Positions 1 to 9,914 are shown, counted from the first letter of the stretch. The stretch: DNA of 64,000 nucleotides from Methylobacterium sp. R2-1 (GCF_014191355.1 NZ_JACHWM010000002.1:186001-250000), one strand, 5' to 3'. Numbers and translations: made by a program. Notes: generated by a model not told the origin, from the sequence alone.

Positions 1-62
1 GCGATCGAGGAGCCGATCAGGCCGAGGCCGACGATGGCGAGGCGATCCACCCCCTCGATCAC
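1..62 (-). CDS. tyrA: Prephenate/arogenate dehydrogenase, N-terminal fragment (cut by window edge)
   Basis: Only about 20 codons are visible. Read on the minus strand from a GTG at 62-60, the product begins [20 protein letters not shown], a nucleotide-binding GxGxxG Rossmann start typical of the TyrA family, which makes tyrosine from prephenate. The GTG overlaps the hisC stop codon as GTGA, so the two are translationally coupled. A second in-frame GTG at 50-48 is a possible start. hisC-tyrA pairing is common in alphaproteobacteria because HisC can also act as an aromatic aminotransferase. The family call is fairly safe from motif plus context, but the catalytic domain lies outside the window. 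Confidence 0.7.
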   Translation of the reverse strand, partial: MIEGVDRLAIVGLGLIGSSI

Positions 63-1189
63 GACCGCTGCGTTCCCAGGAAGTCGGTGAGGGCGTCCAC
101 GAAGGCGCGGTTGGCCTCCTCGCTGCCGACGGTCACCCGCAGGGCGTTGGGCAGGCCGTAGGAGGAGACGCGCCGCACGATCACGCCGGCGCGCGTCAGG
201 TGCGCGTCGGCCTCTGCGGCGGTACGGCCGGGCGCGTCGGAGAAGTGGACGAGCAGGAAGTTGCCGACACTCGGCGTCACGGTCAGCCCCAGCTCCTCGA
301 TCGCGCGGGTGAGCCAGGCGAGCCATTCGTCGTTGTGGGCGACCGCCGCCGCGACATGGGCCTCATCGGCGATCGCCGCCGCGCCGGCGGCGATGCCGCC
401 CGCCGAGAGATTGAAAGGCCCGCGGATGCGGTTGACCGCATCGACCACGGTCTCGGACCCGACCATCCAGCCGATGCGCTGCGCCGCCAGCCCGTGGATC
501 TTCGAGAAGGTGCGCGTCATCACGACGTTCGGCGCCTCGAGCGCCAGTTCGAGGCCGGCGGTATAGTCGTTGGCGCGCACATACTCGGCATAGGCCCCGT
601 CGAGCACCAGCAGCACGTTGCCGGGCAGGCCGGCATGGAGGCGGCGGACCTCCTCGAACGGCAGGTAGGTGCCGGTCGGATTGTTGGGATTGGCGAGATA
701 GACGATCCGGGTGCGCGGCGTCACCGTGGCGAGGATCGCGTCGACATCCGCCGTCAGGTTCGTCTCCGGTGCCACCACCGGGGTGCCGCCCGCGGTCAGG
801 ATCGCGATGCGATAGACGAGGAAACCGTGCTCGCAGAAGATGCCCTCGTCGCCCGGCCCGACGAAGGCGAGCGCCAGCAGGGTCAGCAACTCGTCCGAGC
901 CCGCGCCGCAGACGATTCGAGCCGGATCGAGCCCGTAGCGGGCGCCGATCGCCGTGCGCAGACGGGTAGCGCTGCCGTCGGGATAAAGGGCCAGCGTCGC
1001 GGCCTCCGCGCGCAACGCCTCGACCGCCCGCGGGCTCGGGCCGAGCGGCGTCTCGTTGGAGGAGAGCTTGTGGATCTTCGCCACGCCCGGCGCGGCGCTC
1101 TTGCCGGGCACATAGGCTTCGATGGCGAGCACGCCGGGGCGCGGCTGAGGGCGAAGCACGGGGTCGGTTGCGGGGGCGATTGCGGACAT
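59..1189 (-). CDS. hisC: Histidinol-phosphate aminotransferase
   Basis: This is a PLP-dependent fold-type I aminotransferase of 376 residues, the usual size for HisC. It converts imidazole-acetol phosphate and glutamate to histidinol phosphate, and enzymes of this type often also transaminate prephenate or phenylpyruvate. Visible motifs are [11 protein letters not shown] near residue 44, GAGSDELL near 96, the ANPNNPTG cofactor loop at 167-173, DGAYAEY near 198, and the Schiff-base lysine K230 in [16 protein letters not shown]. The ATG at 1189 has no strong Shine-Dalgarno sequence. Its stop overlaps the GTG of tyrA, so in this organism it may serve aromatic as well as histidine biosynthesis. 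The family is certain; which substrate dominates is inference from the tyrA coupling. Confidence 0.93.
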   Translation of the reverse strand: MSAIAPATDPVLRPQPRPGVLAIEAYVPGKSAAPGVAKIHKLSSNETPLGPSPRAVEALRAEAATLALYPDGSATRLRTAIGARYGLDPARIVCGAGSDELLTLLALAFVGPGDEGIFCEHGFLVYRIAILTAGGTPVVAPETNLTADVDAILATVTPRTRIVYLANPNNPTGTYLPFEEVRRLHAGLPGNVLLVLDGAYAEYVRANDYTAGLELALEAPNVVMTRTFSKIHGLAAQRIGWMVGSETVVDAVNRIRGPFNLSAGGIAAGAAAIADEAHVAAAVAHNDEWLAWLTRAIEELGLTVTPSVGNFLLVHFSDAPGRTAAEADAHLTRAGVIVRRVSSYGLPNALRVTVGSEEANRAFVDALTDFLGTQRS

Positions 1190-1286
1190 GGGGCCAGGGC
1201 CAGCGGGAAGCGTCGGACGCGGGTATCGCCCGTCCCTCTACAGCATTTCGCGGGAACGGGGAGCCGCCGACTTCGCTGCGCGCCGA

Positions 1287-1445
1287 TCAGACGGCTGTCA
1301 GACCCGGGACGTGGCGGGCGATGGCGCCCGGCGTGGTGATCCAGACCTTTTCGTGCGCTGCGGCGCGGTGCGCCAGCGCCCGGAGCAAGGAGGCGAGCCG
1401 AGGCGGCTGGCCGACGATGGAGGGGTGGAGCGCGATTCCCATCAC
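1287..1445 (-). pseudogene. C-terminal remnant of a polysaccharide deacetylase (allantoinase PuuE-like)
   Basis: On the minus strand about 51 codons read MGIALHPSIVGQPPRL, then a leucine/alanine helix, then EKVWITTPGAIARHV and a stop at 1287. This matches the C-terminal end of the PuuE-like polysaccharide deacetylase family, in which 'HP.I.GQP.R' and 'VW..T..AIA' are conserved. An in-frame TAG lies just upstream of the reading frame (1446-1448), and nothing recognisable as the catalytic NodB domain is found between there and the next gene. I therefore read it as a decayed gene tail rather than a functional small protein. Confidence 0.6.
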
Positions 1446-1507
1446 CTATCGCTCCTCTGTCCCCGCTCTCGCTCGGCCGGGATCGCTATGGCTGCCCCGG
1501 GTTGGGT

Positions 1508-1981
1508 CTATGGCCGCGCCGGCTTGGGTGCAGGTTCGGCGGGCGGCTCGTCGGAGCCCGGCGGCAGCAGGACGTTCTTCACCACGTTCCCTTCCGGCCC
1601 GTACTCGCCGGCCACCGCGAGGCAGGCCTGCTCGCGGTTGAGGTTCATCTGGTTGGACATCAGGGTGAAGATGCCCATCACCCGATTGCCGAAGGGCCCA
1701 CGGGGGCTGACATCCTCGGGCCGCGTGTTCTGCTTGGCGAGCAGCGCCTCGAACTCCGACGTGTTGAGGCGATAGCCGCAGACATTGACCGCCGAGAAGA
1801 TGTAGGCGGCGAATTCCAGCGCCCGCGGGCTCGGCGCGTTGCGGATCGGCCGCGGCAGCGCCGCCTCCTTCGATGGTTCCTGCGTGGCCGGAGAAGCGGG
1901 CGGCGGGGCGGTTTCCTGCGCGGCGGCAGGCCGGACGAGGCCGCCGATCACGAGGGCGGCGATGAGGGGACGAGCGATCAT
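1508..1981 (-). CDS. Secreted hypothetical protein
   Basis: I do not recognise a characterised family. With the ATG at 1981 the product is 157 residues and begins MIARPLIAALVIGGLV followed by RPAAAQE, a clear signal peptide with an AxA cleavage site. GAGGAA lies about a dozen bases upstream. Another ATG at 2017 would lengthen the cytoplasmic end of the signal peptide. The mature part has a Pro/Ala-rich linker, then a compact domain with two cysteines (NVCGYRLN and REQACLAVAGEYGPEG) that could form a disulfide in the periplasm. It stands alone between the deacetylase remnant and the siderophore receptor, with which it converges in no shared operon. Function unknown. Confidence 0.7.
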   Translation of the reverse strand: MIARPLIAALVIGGLVRPAAAQETAPPPASPATQEPSKEAALPRPIRNAPSPRALEFAAYIFSAVNVCGYRLNTSEFEALLAKQNTRPEDVSPRGPFGNRVMGIFTLMSNQMNLNREQACLAVAGEYGPEGNVVKNVLLPPGSDEPPAEPAPKPARP

Positions 1982-2136
1982 GGCGGGTTGAGCGTTCCTC
2001 GAAGCACGGATTCTCATGATCCGCTTAAGAGAAACCGAGATAGCCCGGCCGCCCGCCGCCTCCAAGGTACTGCCGGGCCGCGGACGGGCCCTGCGGCGAT
2101 TCGTGTCTCATACGGGGCGACGTGCCACCCCGAGGC

Positions 2137-4371
2137 TCACCAGCGGTAGCTCACGCTCGCCAGCACGCGGCGGGCCTCGCCGTAGAAGCAGGAATTGGCC
2201 GACTGGCACGAGGTGACGAAGCGCCGGTCGCCGAGATTGGCGGCGGTGATCGCCATGCGCCAGCGCTCCCAGTTGTAATGTACGGTCGCGTCGAACAGGA
2301 CGTAGTCCGGTACTTTCAGATTGTTGAGCTGGTCGGCGTAGGAACGCCCGACATAGCGCACGCCGCCGCCGAAGCCGAAGCCGCGCCAGTCGCCGAACGG
2401 GATCGTGTAATCGGCGAAGACCGAGGCGAAGGTCTCCGGCACGTTGGTCGGTGTCTTGCCGACGAGGTCGGCGAGATCCTGGTTGCGAACCCGGGTGTAT
2501 TCGAGGTCGTAGTGGGTCACGGCCGCGACGACGTTCAGCCCTTCCGCGAGGCTGGCGACGAACTGCCCCTCGATGCCGCGGGAGCGCACGGTGCCAAGTT
2601 GCGTCGCGCCGAAGCCGAGGACGACCGGGAAGGGCGGGTTGTCGCGCACGAGGTCGAAGGCGGCGATGTTGAGGGAGAAGCGCTCCCCGACCGGCTCGAT
2701 CTTCACGCCGACCTCGATCTGCTCGCCGCGATCCGGCACGAGCGAGGCGCCGGTGATGGCATCGACGCCGATCTGCGGCTGAAACGAGGTCGAATAGGCG
2801 ACGTAGGGCGCGATGCCGGGATCGAAGTTGTAGAGCAGCGCGATGCGGCCGGTGAGCGCCGTGTCGGTGCGGGACGTGCTGGTCGCCGGCGCGAGCTTCT
2901 TGAAGACGTCGCTGTCGGCGATGTCGTAGCGCAGGCCGCCGATCAGGCTGAGCCGGTCGGTGAGCTTGATCTGGTCCTGGGCGTAGAAGCCGAGCTGCCG
3001 GAAGCTGTTGACATCGACCTGATAGGGCAGGGGCCGGCCGACGACCTGCCCGTACAGCGGGTTCAGGATGCTCAGGTTCGGTCCGGGGAAGAGCGAGGCC
3101 TGATTGTCGTAGAGCGAGTAGTTCTTGTAGTCGATGCCGAACAGCACGTCATGGGCGACGAGTCCGTCGGAGAAGCGGGCCTCCGCCTGGTTGTCGACCT
3201 GGAACAGGCTGACCTTGTCGCTGTACTGGAACTGGTAGCGGGCGAGCTGCGTCTGCGGCAGGTCGGCGTAGCCGAGCTGGCCGATATACGAGTTCTGCTT
3301 CGCGTCCGAGAACGAGTAGCGGAAGTTCTGGCGCACGGTCCACACGTCGTCGACCGCGTGCTCGAACTCGTAACCGGCGAAGACCTGCTCGCGCTGGAAG
3401 CTGTTGATGCGCGGATCGCCGACGTTGAGGGAGCGGTCGATGCGCAGGCCGCTCGCGTTGGGGCGCACGGTGCCGGCATAGGGCAGGAAGTTCGCGGTGA
3501 CCGCGGTGGAATCGCGCTGGTAGCTCGTCAGCACCGTGAAGGTGGTGCCCGCATCCGGCCGCCACGTGAAGGCGGGAGCGATGTAGGCACGATCGGAATC
3601 GGCCCCGTCGACCTGGGTGCCGCCCTGCCGGCCGATGCCGGTCAGGCGATAGAACAGGTGGCCCGACTCGTCGGTCGGGCCGCCGACATCGAAGGCACCG
3701 TAGACCTGCCCGAACGAGCCGCCGGCGATCTCGACATAGCCGAAGGGCGCAAGCGTCGGTCGCTTGGTGATCTGGTTGACGATGCCGCCGGGATTGCCCG
3801 CGCCGAACAGCACGGCAGCCGGACCGCGCAGCACCTCGATGCGCTCCAGCCCGAAGGTCTCGGTCTTGAGCGTGCCGAAGCCGTAATTGAGGAGTTGCAG
3901 GCCGTCCTTGTAGATCCCGTAGTCGCTCGCCACGAAGCCGCGCAGGGTGAAGAAATCGACGCGCTCGTCGGCGCCGTAGACACCGGAATAGATGCCGGCG
4001 GTGTATTGCGTCGCCTGGGTCAGCGTCTGGGCGCCCTGCGCATCGATCTGCTCGCGGCCGATGACGGTGATCGCTTGGGGCGTCTCGATCAGGGGTGTGT
4101 TGGTCTTGGTCGCGGTAACCGAGCGGGTGGCGACGTAGCCTGCCACGGGGCCGCGCGGATCCTCGGGCGCCGCGCGGCCATCCGCGCCGCGCTGGGCCGT
4201 CTGGCCGCCGGTGGCGCCGGCGCCGCGGCCGCTGCCCTCGACGGACAGCTCGTCGAGGCGCGCGGTCGCCTGCTGCGCTGCGGCGCCCGCGGTGAGAGCG
4301 AACAGTGAGGCGCCTGCCAGCGCCATCGTCCGCAGGGCGCGGACGCCGACGAGAGTGCGAACCGACCCCAT
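2137..4371 (-). CDS. TonB-dependent siderophore receptor
   Basis: Outer-membrane active transporter for ferric siderophores (FhuA/FpvA-type family). The ATG at 4371 gives 744 residues: a signal peptide ending in AGAAAQQ, a TonB-box-like segment LDELSVEG, a plug domain (TPQAITVIGREQIDAQGAQ; DFFTLRGF; ERIEVLRGPAAVLFGAGNPG; GGIVNQITKRP), then a 22-strand type beta-barrel ending in ASVSYRW, the terminal aromatic residue expected for BAM-mediated insertion. Extending upstream to a far start would add a non-signal sequence, so 4371 is preferred. It is a single gene; the TonB-ExbB-ExbD energy module is 24 kb away in the same window. An Irr-type box at 4442-4458 predicts iron control. The exact siderophore cannot be told from sequence. 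Confidence 0.93.
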   Translation of the reverse strand: MGSVRTLVGVRALRTMALAGASLFALTAGAAAQQATARLDELSVEGSGRGAGATGGQTAQRGADGRAAPEDPRGPVAGYVATRSVTATKTNTPLIETPQAITVIGREQIDAQGAQTLTQATQYTAGIYSGVYGADERVDFFTLRGFVASDYGIYKDGLQLLNYGFGTLKTETFGLERIEVLRGPAAVLFGAGNPGGIVNQITKRPTLAPFGYVEIAGGSFGQVYGAFDVGGPTDESGHLFYRLTGIGRQGGTQVDGADSDRAYIAPAFTWRPDAGTTFTVLTSYQRDSTAVTANFLPYAGTVRPNASGLRIDRSLNVGDPRINSFQREQVFAGYEFEHAVDDVWTVRQNFRYSFSDAKQNSYIGQLGYADLPQTQLARYQFQYSDKVSLFQVDNQAEARFSDGLVAHDVLFGIDYKNYSLYDNQASLFPGPNLSILNPLYGQVVGRPLPYQVDVNSFRQLGFYAQDQIKLTDRLSLIGGLRYDIADSDVFKKLAPATSTSRTDTALTGRIALLYNFDPGIAPYVAYSTSFQPQIGVDAITGASLVPDRGEQIEVGVKIEPVGERFSLNIAAFDLVRDNPPFPVVLGFGATQLGTVRSRGIEGQFVASLAEGLNVVAAVTHYDLEYTRVRNQDLADLVGKTPTNVPETFASVFADYTIPFGDWRGFGFGGGVRYVGRSYADQLNNLKVPDYVLFDATVHYNWERWRMAITAANLGDRRFVTSCQSANSCFYGEARRVLASVSYRW

Positions 4372-4441
4372 ACTCCTGCCCCCATCTGTCCCGCACAGCC
4401 GACAGCCTCCGCGAAACACGCGGGACGGCGCCAACCGGTTG

Positions 4442-4458
4442 TTTGGAATTATGCTAAA
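4442..4458. promoter_or_regulatory. Candidate iron-control element (Irr box)
   Basis: The 17-bp site TTTGGAATTATGCTAAA matches the rhizobial ICE consensus TTTAGAANNNTTCTAAA at 12 of 14 defined positions. It lies in a short AT-rich island 71-87 bp upstream of the siderophore receptor ATG, where a promoter is expected. Irr is the haem-responsive Fur-family regulator of alphaproteobacteria. The match is read directly from sequence; binding is inference. Confidence 0.6.
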
Positions 4459-4641
4459 CTGTTGTTGTTGCTTGTTTTTCGCAAGATCAGCCGTACGAGA
4501 CGGTGTGCGCGGACGCAAGATAGTCGCGCGCAAATCACCCTGCTGTAGCGAGCCAGCCACAGGACTTCGCGCAACTCTTCGTTGGCGTCTTGGTCAGTAA
4601 GTCCGTTCGATGATCCCGGTCTCGGTCCTGGCGCCGGATGC

Positions 4642-4680
4642 TAGAGAGGCCGACCTGATTGCATCCAACCGGCCTCTCTA
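4642..4680 (-). terminator. Inverted repeat behind kup, probable terminator
   Basis: An 11-bp perfect stem (TAGAGAGGCCG at 4642-4652 with CGGCCTCTCTA at 4670-4680) and a 17-nt loop lie 60 bp beyond the kup stop. On the minus (kup) side no U-tract follows; AATCTTT follows on the plus side. It may act as a factor-assisted or transcript-stabilising hairpin. Confidence 0.5.
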
Positions 4681-4740
4681 AATCTTTGTGTCAACGCGCG
4701 TTCTTACGCCGAACCAGCCTCCGCTTGGTCGGCAGGCGCT

Positions 4741-6762
4741 CTACACCGTCACCTGCGTGCCGACCTCGACGACGCGGCCGGTCGGGATCTGGAAGAAGTC
4801 GGTGGCGTCGTTGGCGTTCTTGGCCAGCGTGATGAAGATCCGGTCCTGCCACAGCGGCATGCCGGAATGGGCGGCCGGACGGATCGAGCGGCGTGACAGG
4901 AAGAACGAGGTCGACATGATGTCGAACTTGAAGCCCTCACGCTTGAGCAGGGTCAGGGTGCGCGGGATGTTGGGCGTCTCCATGAAGCCGAAGCGCATCA
5001 CCACCCGATAGAAGCCGAAGCCCACCGGCTCGATCCGCACCCGCTCTCCCTGCGTCGCGCGGGGCCGGTCCATGGTCTCGACGGTGAGCACCACGTTCTT
5101 CTCGTGGATCACCTTGTTGTGCTTCATGTTGTGCAGGAGCGCGGCCGGCGCGATCTCGGGATCGCTGGTGAGAAAGACTGCCGTGCCCTTCACCCGTTGG
5201 TAGGAGGTGCTCTTCTCCAACATGCCGACGAGCTCGATCAGCGGCACGTCGGTCTTGCGGGTCTTGTTGAAGAGAATCGTGACGCCCCGCACCCAGGTCC
5301 ACATCATCAGCATCAGGCCGCCGGCCAGCATCAGCGGTACGTAGCCGCCCTCGTGCAGCTTCAGGAGGTTCGAGAGCAGGAAGAGGAACTCGAGCACGAT
5401 GAAGGGCATGATGATCGCCGCCGAGACCAGCGGCGAGAACCGCACGACCTTCCACAGCACCACGTAGGCCATGCTGGCGGTGAGCAGCATCGTCCCCGTC
5501 ACGGCGATGCCGTAGGCGGAGGCCAGCGCCGAGGAGGAGCGGAAGGTGATCGCCAGGATCACCACGCCGAGGGCGAGCAGGGTGTTGATCTGCGGCAGGT
5601 AGATCTGGCCCGAATGCGCCTCGGACGTGTGGCGGATCTCCATGCGCGGCAACATGCCGAGCTGGATCGCCTGCCGGGACAGGGAGAAGGCACCAGTGAT
5701 GACCGCTTGGCTCGCCGTCACGGTGGCGATGGTCGCCAGGATCACCATGGGGATCAGGCCCCATTCCGGCACGAGCTGGTAGAACGGGTCCGTCGTCTCG
5801 GGCTTGGCCAGAACGAGAGCGGTCTGGCCGAGATAGTTCAGGACGAGGCAGGGCGCGACGAGACCGAGCCACGCCACCTGGATCGGCCGGCGCCCGAAAT
5901 GGCCGAGATCGGCGAACAGGGCCTCTGCCCCGGTCACCGCCAGGAACACTGCGCCGAGCGCCACCAGCGCGCCGGTGCCGTGGCCGAGGAGGTAATGCAC
6001 CGCATACCAGGGATTGAAGGCGGCGAGCACGCCGGGATTGCCGGCGATGTGCGGGAGTGCCGCCGCCGCCATGGCCAGGAACCACACCACCATGGCCGGC
6101 CCGAAGAAGGTCGCGACCCGCGCCGTGCCGTGGCTCTGGACCGCGAACAGGCCGAGGATGATCGCCACCGTGATCGGCAGGACGTAGTCGCTGAAGGCCG
6201 GTGTGACGAGCTTGAGGCCCTCCACCGCCGAGAGCACCGAAATCGCCGGGGTGATGACGGAATCGCCGTAGAACAGCGAGGCGCCGAGCAGGCCCAGCAT
6301 GAACACGATCTTGGAGCCGCCGAGCGCGTGGCGGGCTTGGGCCATGAGCGAGAGGATGCCGCCCTCGCCGTTGTTGTCCATTCGCAGCAGGATCGCGACG
6401 TACTTGATCGTGACGATCAGAAGCAGCGCCCAGATGATGAGCGAGGCGGTGCCGATGACCTCCTCGGCCAGCAGGATGCCGTCGGTACGCGAGGGGGCCA
6501 GCGCTTCGCGGAAGGCGTAGAGCGGGCTCGTGCCGATATCGCCATAGACCACGCCGACGGAACCGATGGTGAGCGCCCAGAAACCCGACTTGGCGTGCCC
6601 TTCGGCCGCCGCGTCGGAGGGATCGTGCGCTCCCGCTGAAGCCGCGACCGGCCCTCCTTCACCGGGGGCCGGGCGGTCGGCGGCAACAGCGGCCGGCGGG
6701 TTCGCAGCGCTTGAGTTCGCAGCGCTTGGACTCGCGGCGCTTGGGCTGGCAGGCTGGGTCAT
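4741..6762 (-). CDS. kup: Low-affinity potassium transporter, KUP/HAK family
   Basis: Inner-membrane K+ uptake system of the KUP (Trk-unrelated) family. The chosen ATG at 6762 gives 673 residues; an ATG at 6792 is also possible. The first 75 residues are a Ser/Ala/Pro-rich cytoplasmic tail built partly from a 15-bp tandem repeat. Then come the family hallmark [19 protein letters not shown], about 12 membrane segments, [31 protein letters not shown], and a C-terminal cytosolic domain ending near VEVGTQVTV. Length without the tail is typical. It appears monocistronic, bounded by a hairpin downstream and by the ispG terminator upstream. No regulatory site is visible. Confidence 0.93.
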   Translation of the reverse strand: MTQPASPSAASPSAANSSAANPPAAVAADRPAPGEGGPVAASAGAHDPSDAAAEGHAKSGFWALTIGSVGVVYGDIGTSPLYAFREALAPSRTDGILLAEEVIGTASLIIWALLLIVTIKYVAILLRMDNNGEGGILSLMAQARHALGGSKIVFMLGLLGASLFYGDSVITPAISVLSAVEGLKLVTPAFSDYVLPITVAIILGLFAVQSHGTARVATFFGPAMVVWFLAMAAAALPHIAGNPGVLAAFNPWYAVHYLLGHGTGALVALGAVFLAVTGAEALFADLGHFGRRPIQVAWLGLVAPCLVLNYLGQTALVLAKPETTDPFYQLVPEWGLIPMVILATIATVTASQAVITGAFSLSRQAIQLGMLPRMEIRHTSEAHSGQIYLPQINTLLALGVVILAITFRSSSALASAYGIAVTGTMLLTASMAYVVLWKVVRFSPLVSAAIIMPFIVLEFLFLLSNLLKLHEGGYVPLMLAGGLMLMMWTWVRGVTILFNKTRKTDVPLIELVGMLEKSTSYQRVKGTAVFLTSDPEIAPAALLHNMKHNKVIHEKNVVLTVETMDRPRATQGERVRIEPVGFGFYRVVMRFGFMETPNIPRTLTLLKREGFKFDIMSTSFFLSRRSIRPAAHSGMPLWQDRIFITLAKNANDATDFFQIPTGRVVEVGTQVTV
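6700..6744. repeat. 15-bp tandem repeat, three copies, inside kup
   Basis: Three consecutive copies of a 15-bp unit (gttcgcagcgcttga, gttcgcagcgcttgg, actcgcggcgcttgg) encode the Ala-Ala-Ser/Asn/Pro pattern near the start of Kup. Being a multiple of three it can expand or shrink in frame. Confidence 0.75.
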
Positions 6763-6979
6763 CGGGCAGGCTTGCCTGGGCTCGTGCGCCATCCGACCGA
6801 ATGTGGCGGAGGCGCATGAAGGAAATGCGTCGGTGGTGCGGATCGAGTACGCCGAAACGAACATCGGGCCGCGACGAGCCGGCTCGCCGGGGGCCGGGCA
6901 GGGCGGGTTCGGCTTGCTGGGCGCGGACCGGACATCGCGACGGCCGAGAAGGCGGGGCGAGGAGCGGAACGGACACCCC

Positions 6980-7039
6980 GACCCGAAATAGAAAGACGGC
7001 CGCTTCCATCACCCAAGCGAGCAATGGAAGCGGCCGTCT
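6980..7039 (-). terminator. Rho-independent terminator of ispG
   Basis: A perfect 16-bp stem (AGACGGCCGCTTCCAT at 6994-7009 and its complement at 7024-7039) with a 14-nt loop lies 12 bp beyond the ispG stop. On the minus strand it is followed by TTTCTATTTC, a U-rich tract, so orientation fits ispG. Confidence 0.9.
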
Positions 7040-7051
7040 CGAGACAGACGC

Positions 7052-8380
7052 TCACTCGGCGGCGTCGCGCTTGCCCTGGCCGAAGCGGCGCTCGATGTAG
7101 TCGATCACGATTGCCTCGAAATCCTTGGCGAGCGTCGCGCCGCGCAGGGTCATCGCCTTCTTGCCGTCGATGAAGACCGGGGCGCTCGGACTCTCGCCGG
7201 TGCCGGGCAGCGAGATGCCGATATCGGCATGCTTCGACTCGCCGGGACCGTTGACGATGCAGCCCATCACCGCGACGTTGAGGCCTTCGACACCCGGATA
7301 GGTCTTCTTCCACTCCGGCATGGAGGTGGAGATCCAGTTCTGAATGTCGCGGGCCAGTTCCTGGAAGGTCGTCGAGGTGGTGCGTCCGCAGCCGGGGCAG
7401 GCTGCGACCAGCGGCACGAAGGTGCGAAAGCCCATGGTCTGCAGGAGTTCCTGCGCCGCCTTGACCTCGACCGTGCGGTCGCCGCCGGGCTCGGGCGTCA
7501 GCGAGTAGCGGATCGTGTCGCCGATCCCCTCCTGCAGCAGCACGCCGATGGCGGCGGACGCCGCGACGATGCCCTTCGAGCCCATGCCGGCCTCGGTGAG
7601 GCCGAGATGGATCGCGTAGTCGGACCGGCGCGCCACCTCGCGGTAGACCGCGATCAGATCCTGCACCGCCGAGACCTTCGCGGACAGGATGATGCGGTCC
7701 TTCGGAAGCCCCAGCGCCACGGCCCGGTCGGCCGAGGTCAGGGCCGACTGCACCATCGCCTCGCGCATCACCGCGCGGGCATCGATCGGCGCGGGCGAGC
7801 GGGCGTTCTCGTCCATCAGGTGCGTCAGCAGCTCGCCGTCGAGCGAACCCCAGTTCGCGCCGATGCGCACGGTCTTGCCGTACTTGATCGCCTGCTCGAC
7901 GATGGTCGAGAACTGCGTGTCCTTCTTCTCCTTGAAGCCGACATTGCCCGGATTGATCCGGTACTTGGCGAGCGCCTCGGCGCAGGCCGGATGGTCGGAC
8001 AGGAGCTTGTGGCCGATATAGTGGAAGTCGCCCACCAGCGGCACATGCACGCCAATGCGGTCGAGCCGCTCGCGGATCTTCGGCACGGCCGCCGCCGCCT
8101 CGTCGCGATCGACGGTGATGCGCACGAGCTCCGAGCCGGCGCGGGCGAGTTGCGCGACCTGGGCCACGGTGCCGTCGATATCGGCCGTGTCGGTGTTGGT
8201 CATCGACTGCACGACGATCGGGGCGCCACCGCCGACGGTGACCGCGCCTTCACCCTGGCCGATCTGCACGCCGACCGTGCGGTGGCGTGGTGCCGGCCCG
8301 GCGATCTCCGGTCCCCTCTTGCTCGGGCTCCGGGAGTCGAGCGGGTTTGCCAGGGCGTCGGGAGCTTCCATGACTTCCAT
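7052..8380 (-). CDS. ispG: 4-hydroxy-3-methylbut-2-enyl-diphosphate synthase
   Basis: Penultimate enzyme of the MEP isoprenoid pathway, reducing MEcPP to HMBPP with a [4Fe-4S] cluster and flavodoxin/ferredoxin electrons. The ATG at 8380 is preferred because GAAGG sits 6 nt upstream; a TTG further up is unlikely. The product is 442 residues: a TIM-barrel domain starting [17 protein letters not shown] and [17 protein letters not shown], then a C-terminal cluster domain with C328, C331 (ACPGCGRT), C374 and E381 (GCIVNGPGE), the expected iron-sulfur ligands. It stands alone, ending in a strong terminator, and is divergent from the patatin-like gene. No regulatory site was found. Confidence 0.95.
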   Translation of the reverse strand: MEVMEAPDALANPLDSRSPSKRGPEIAGPAPRHRTVGVQIGQGEGAVTVGGGAPIVVQSMTNTDTADIDGTVAQVAQLARAGSELVRITVDRDEAAAAVPKIRERLDRIGVHVPLVGDFHYIGHKLLSDHPACAEALAKYRINPGNVGFKEKKDTQFSTIVEQAIKYGKTVRIGANWGSLDGELLTHLMDENARSPAPIDARAVMREAMVQSALTSADRAVALGLPKDRIILSAKVSAVQDLIAVYREVARRSDYAIHLGLTEAGMGSKGIVAASAAIGVLLQEGIGDTIRYSLTPEPGGDRTVEVKAAQELLQTMGFRTFVPLVAACPGCGRTTSTTFQELARDIQNWISTSMPEWKKTYPGVEGLNVAVMGCIVNGPGESKHADIGISLPGTGESPSAPVFIDGKKAMTLRGATLAKDFEAIVIDYIERRFGQGKRDAAE

Positions 8381-8706
8381 CGTGCCTTCGCGGGTCAACT
8401 GTCGTCCGCGCGTGCCGGCGTTCGGCGTCCCGCAGGCGCGGGCATGATCTTATCCGAATCCGGTGCGATCCGCGACCTGCCGCCGCGCCCGCGCGAACGG
8501 ATGCGCAGCATGCCTCGATACAAGGCCGCTTCCATGTCGCATCCCGAGCCAGATGTCGAGCGTGCGCCGTCGGGATGCAGGGATGTCGGCGCAGCCACGC
8601 GCTTGACCTCATATGGCATCGGCCGTCCGCGAGGCAAAGGACCGCACGAGCCTTTTTATCGCAACGCACCATCTATGGGTGCATCGCAACAGCCGTGCGA
8701 GGCACG
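8381..8706. other. Divergent intergenic region, ispG / patatin-like gene
   Basis: About 325 bp that must contain both promoters. The only structure I note is an imperfect palindrome just upstream of the lipase gene (8662-8681, GCACCAT and ATGGGTGC around a CT). No convincing -35/-10 pair and no small gene was recognised. Confidence 0.4.
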
Positions 8707-9855
8707 ATGGACGTCTCCCTCCCCGAGCAGGCCGCCGAGACCGATCGGCCGGACGCGCCGCACGACGACGCTCACAATCCGGCGACCGCCGTACCCGATC
8801 CGATCGCGGATTCGACGCGGGTCGGAAGCCGCTTCCGGGGACTGGCCGGACCACGAGCGGAGAAGGCGGTCTCGCTCGCGCTTCAGGGCGGCGGCTCGCA
8901 CGGCGCCTTCACCTGGGGCGTGCTCGACGCGTTGATCGAGGACGGCCGCGTCGCCTTCGAGGCGGTGACGGGCGCGAGCGCGGGGGCGATGAACGCCGTC
9001 GTCCTCGTCGACGGCTGGCTCGCGGGTGGACCCGACGGGGCGCGGGCGGCGCTCGAGAGATTCTGGCGCGAGGCGAGTCTGGATGCCGACCTGAAGCCTG
9101 CGCAGCAGAGCTGGATCGACGGCCTCTTCCATGTCTGGAAGGGCAACCCCTTCATCGAAGCGTGGCTGAAGGTGCTCAATCCCGGCCCCTACACGGCCAA
9201 TCCGCTCAACATCAATCCGCTGCGCGGGGCGCTGGAGCGCACGGTCGATTTCGACCGCCTGCGCGAGGCCGAGACCGCCAATGTGTTCGTCTCCGCCACC
9301 AATGTCTGGACCGGCAAGCTCGCCGTGTTCGAGCGTGAGCGCCTCACGGCCGACCATCTCATGGCCTCGGCCTGTCTGCCCACAATGTTCCAGGCGGTCG
9401 AGATCGAGGGCGTGCCCTATTGGGATGGCGGCTATCTCGGCAATCCGGCTCTCTACCCGCTGCACGGGGCGAGCACCCGCGACATCCTGCTCGTGCAGAT
9501 CAACCCGGTCGAACGCCGCGAGACGCCGCGCTCGCCTCGCGACATCCAGGACCGGCTCAACGAGATCACCTTCAACGCCAACCTGATGCGAGAATTGCGC
9601 GCCATCGACTTCGTGCACGGCCTGATCGAGGAGGGCGGACATGAGGTTCCAGGCCTTGAGCGGGTCTTCCTCCACCGCATCGACGGCACCGACGAACTCG
9701 ATGACTACGCCGCATCCACGCGCCTCGACGCCCGCTGGCGCGTCATCGAGCGACTGCGCGACAAGGGCCGCAGCGCGGCCAAGGCTTGGCTCGACACGGG
9801 TTACGCCGAAGTCGGCGTCCGCTGCTCCGTCGACCTGAAGAAGGCCTATCAGTAG
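8707..9855 (+). CDS. Patatin-like phospholipase family protein
   Basis: A 382-residue patatin-type serine hydrolase, expected to cleave acyl esters of lipids. It shows the oxyanion loop LALQGGGSHGAF (GGG at 61-63), the nucleophile elbow GASAG with S91, and the catalytic aspartate D240 in DGGYLGN, so the Ser-Asp dyad is complete. The N-terminal 50 residues are acidic, low-complexity and lack a signal peptide, so the enzyme is probably cytoplasmic or peripheral on the inner membrane. The ATG at 8707 is chosen because family similarity begins after it. Related proteobacterial enzymes have been linked to phospholipid turnover or polyhydroxybutyrate granules; the substrate here is unknown. It ends 75 bp before the ArsR-type regulator gene. 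Confidence 0.88.
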   Translation: MDVSLPEQAAETDRPDAPHDDAHNPATAVPDPIADSTRVGSRFRGLAGPRAEKAVSLALQGGGSHGAFTWGVLDALIEDGRVAFEAVTGASAGAMNAVVLVDGWLAGGPDGARAALERFWREASLDADLKPAQQSWIDGLFHVWKGNPFIEAWLKVLNPGPYTANPLNINPLRGALERTVDFDRLREAETANVFVSATNVWTGKLAVFERERLTADHLMASACLPTMFQAVEIEGVPYWDGGYLGNPALYPLHGASTRDILLVQINPVERRETPRSPRDIQDRLNEITFNANLMRELRAIDFVHGLIEEGGHEVPGLERVFLHRIDGTDELDDYAASTRLDARWRVIERLRDKGRSAAKAWLDTGYAEVGVRCSVDLKKAYQ

Positions 9856-9914
9856 CCGCCGTTGCCATGACGGCGAAGCGCGCTCGAAAACCTCTTGCGC
9901 CGAACCCGATGCGC

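Larger units (their letters stand above)
4372..4740. other. Intergenic region between siderophore receptor and kup
   Basis: About 370 bp without a gene. It holds the 5' region of the receptor gene, with an AT-rich stretch (about 4437-4485) containing the Irr-box-like site, and a strong inverted repeat at 4642-4680 behind kup. No open frame in the rest looks coding. Confidence 0.6.
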
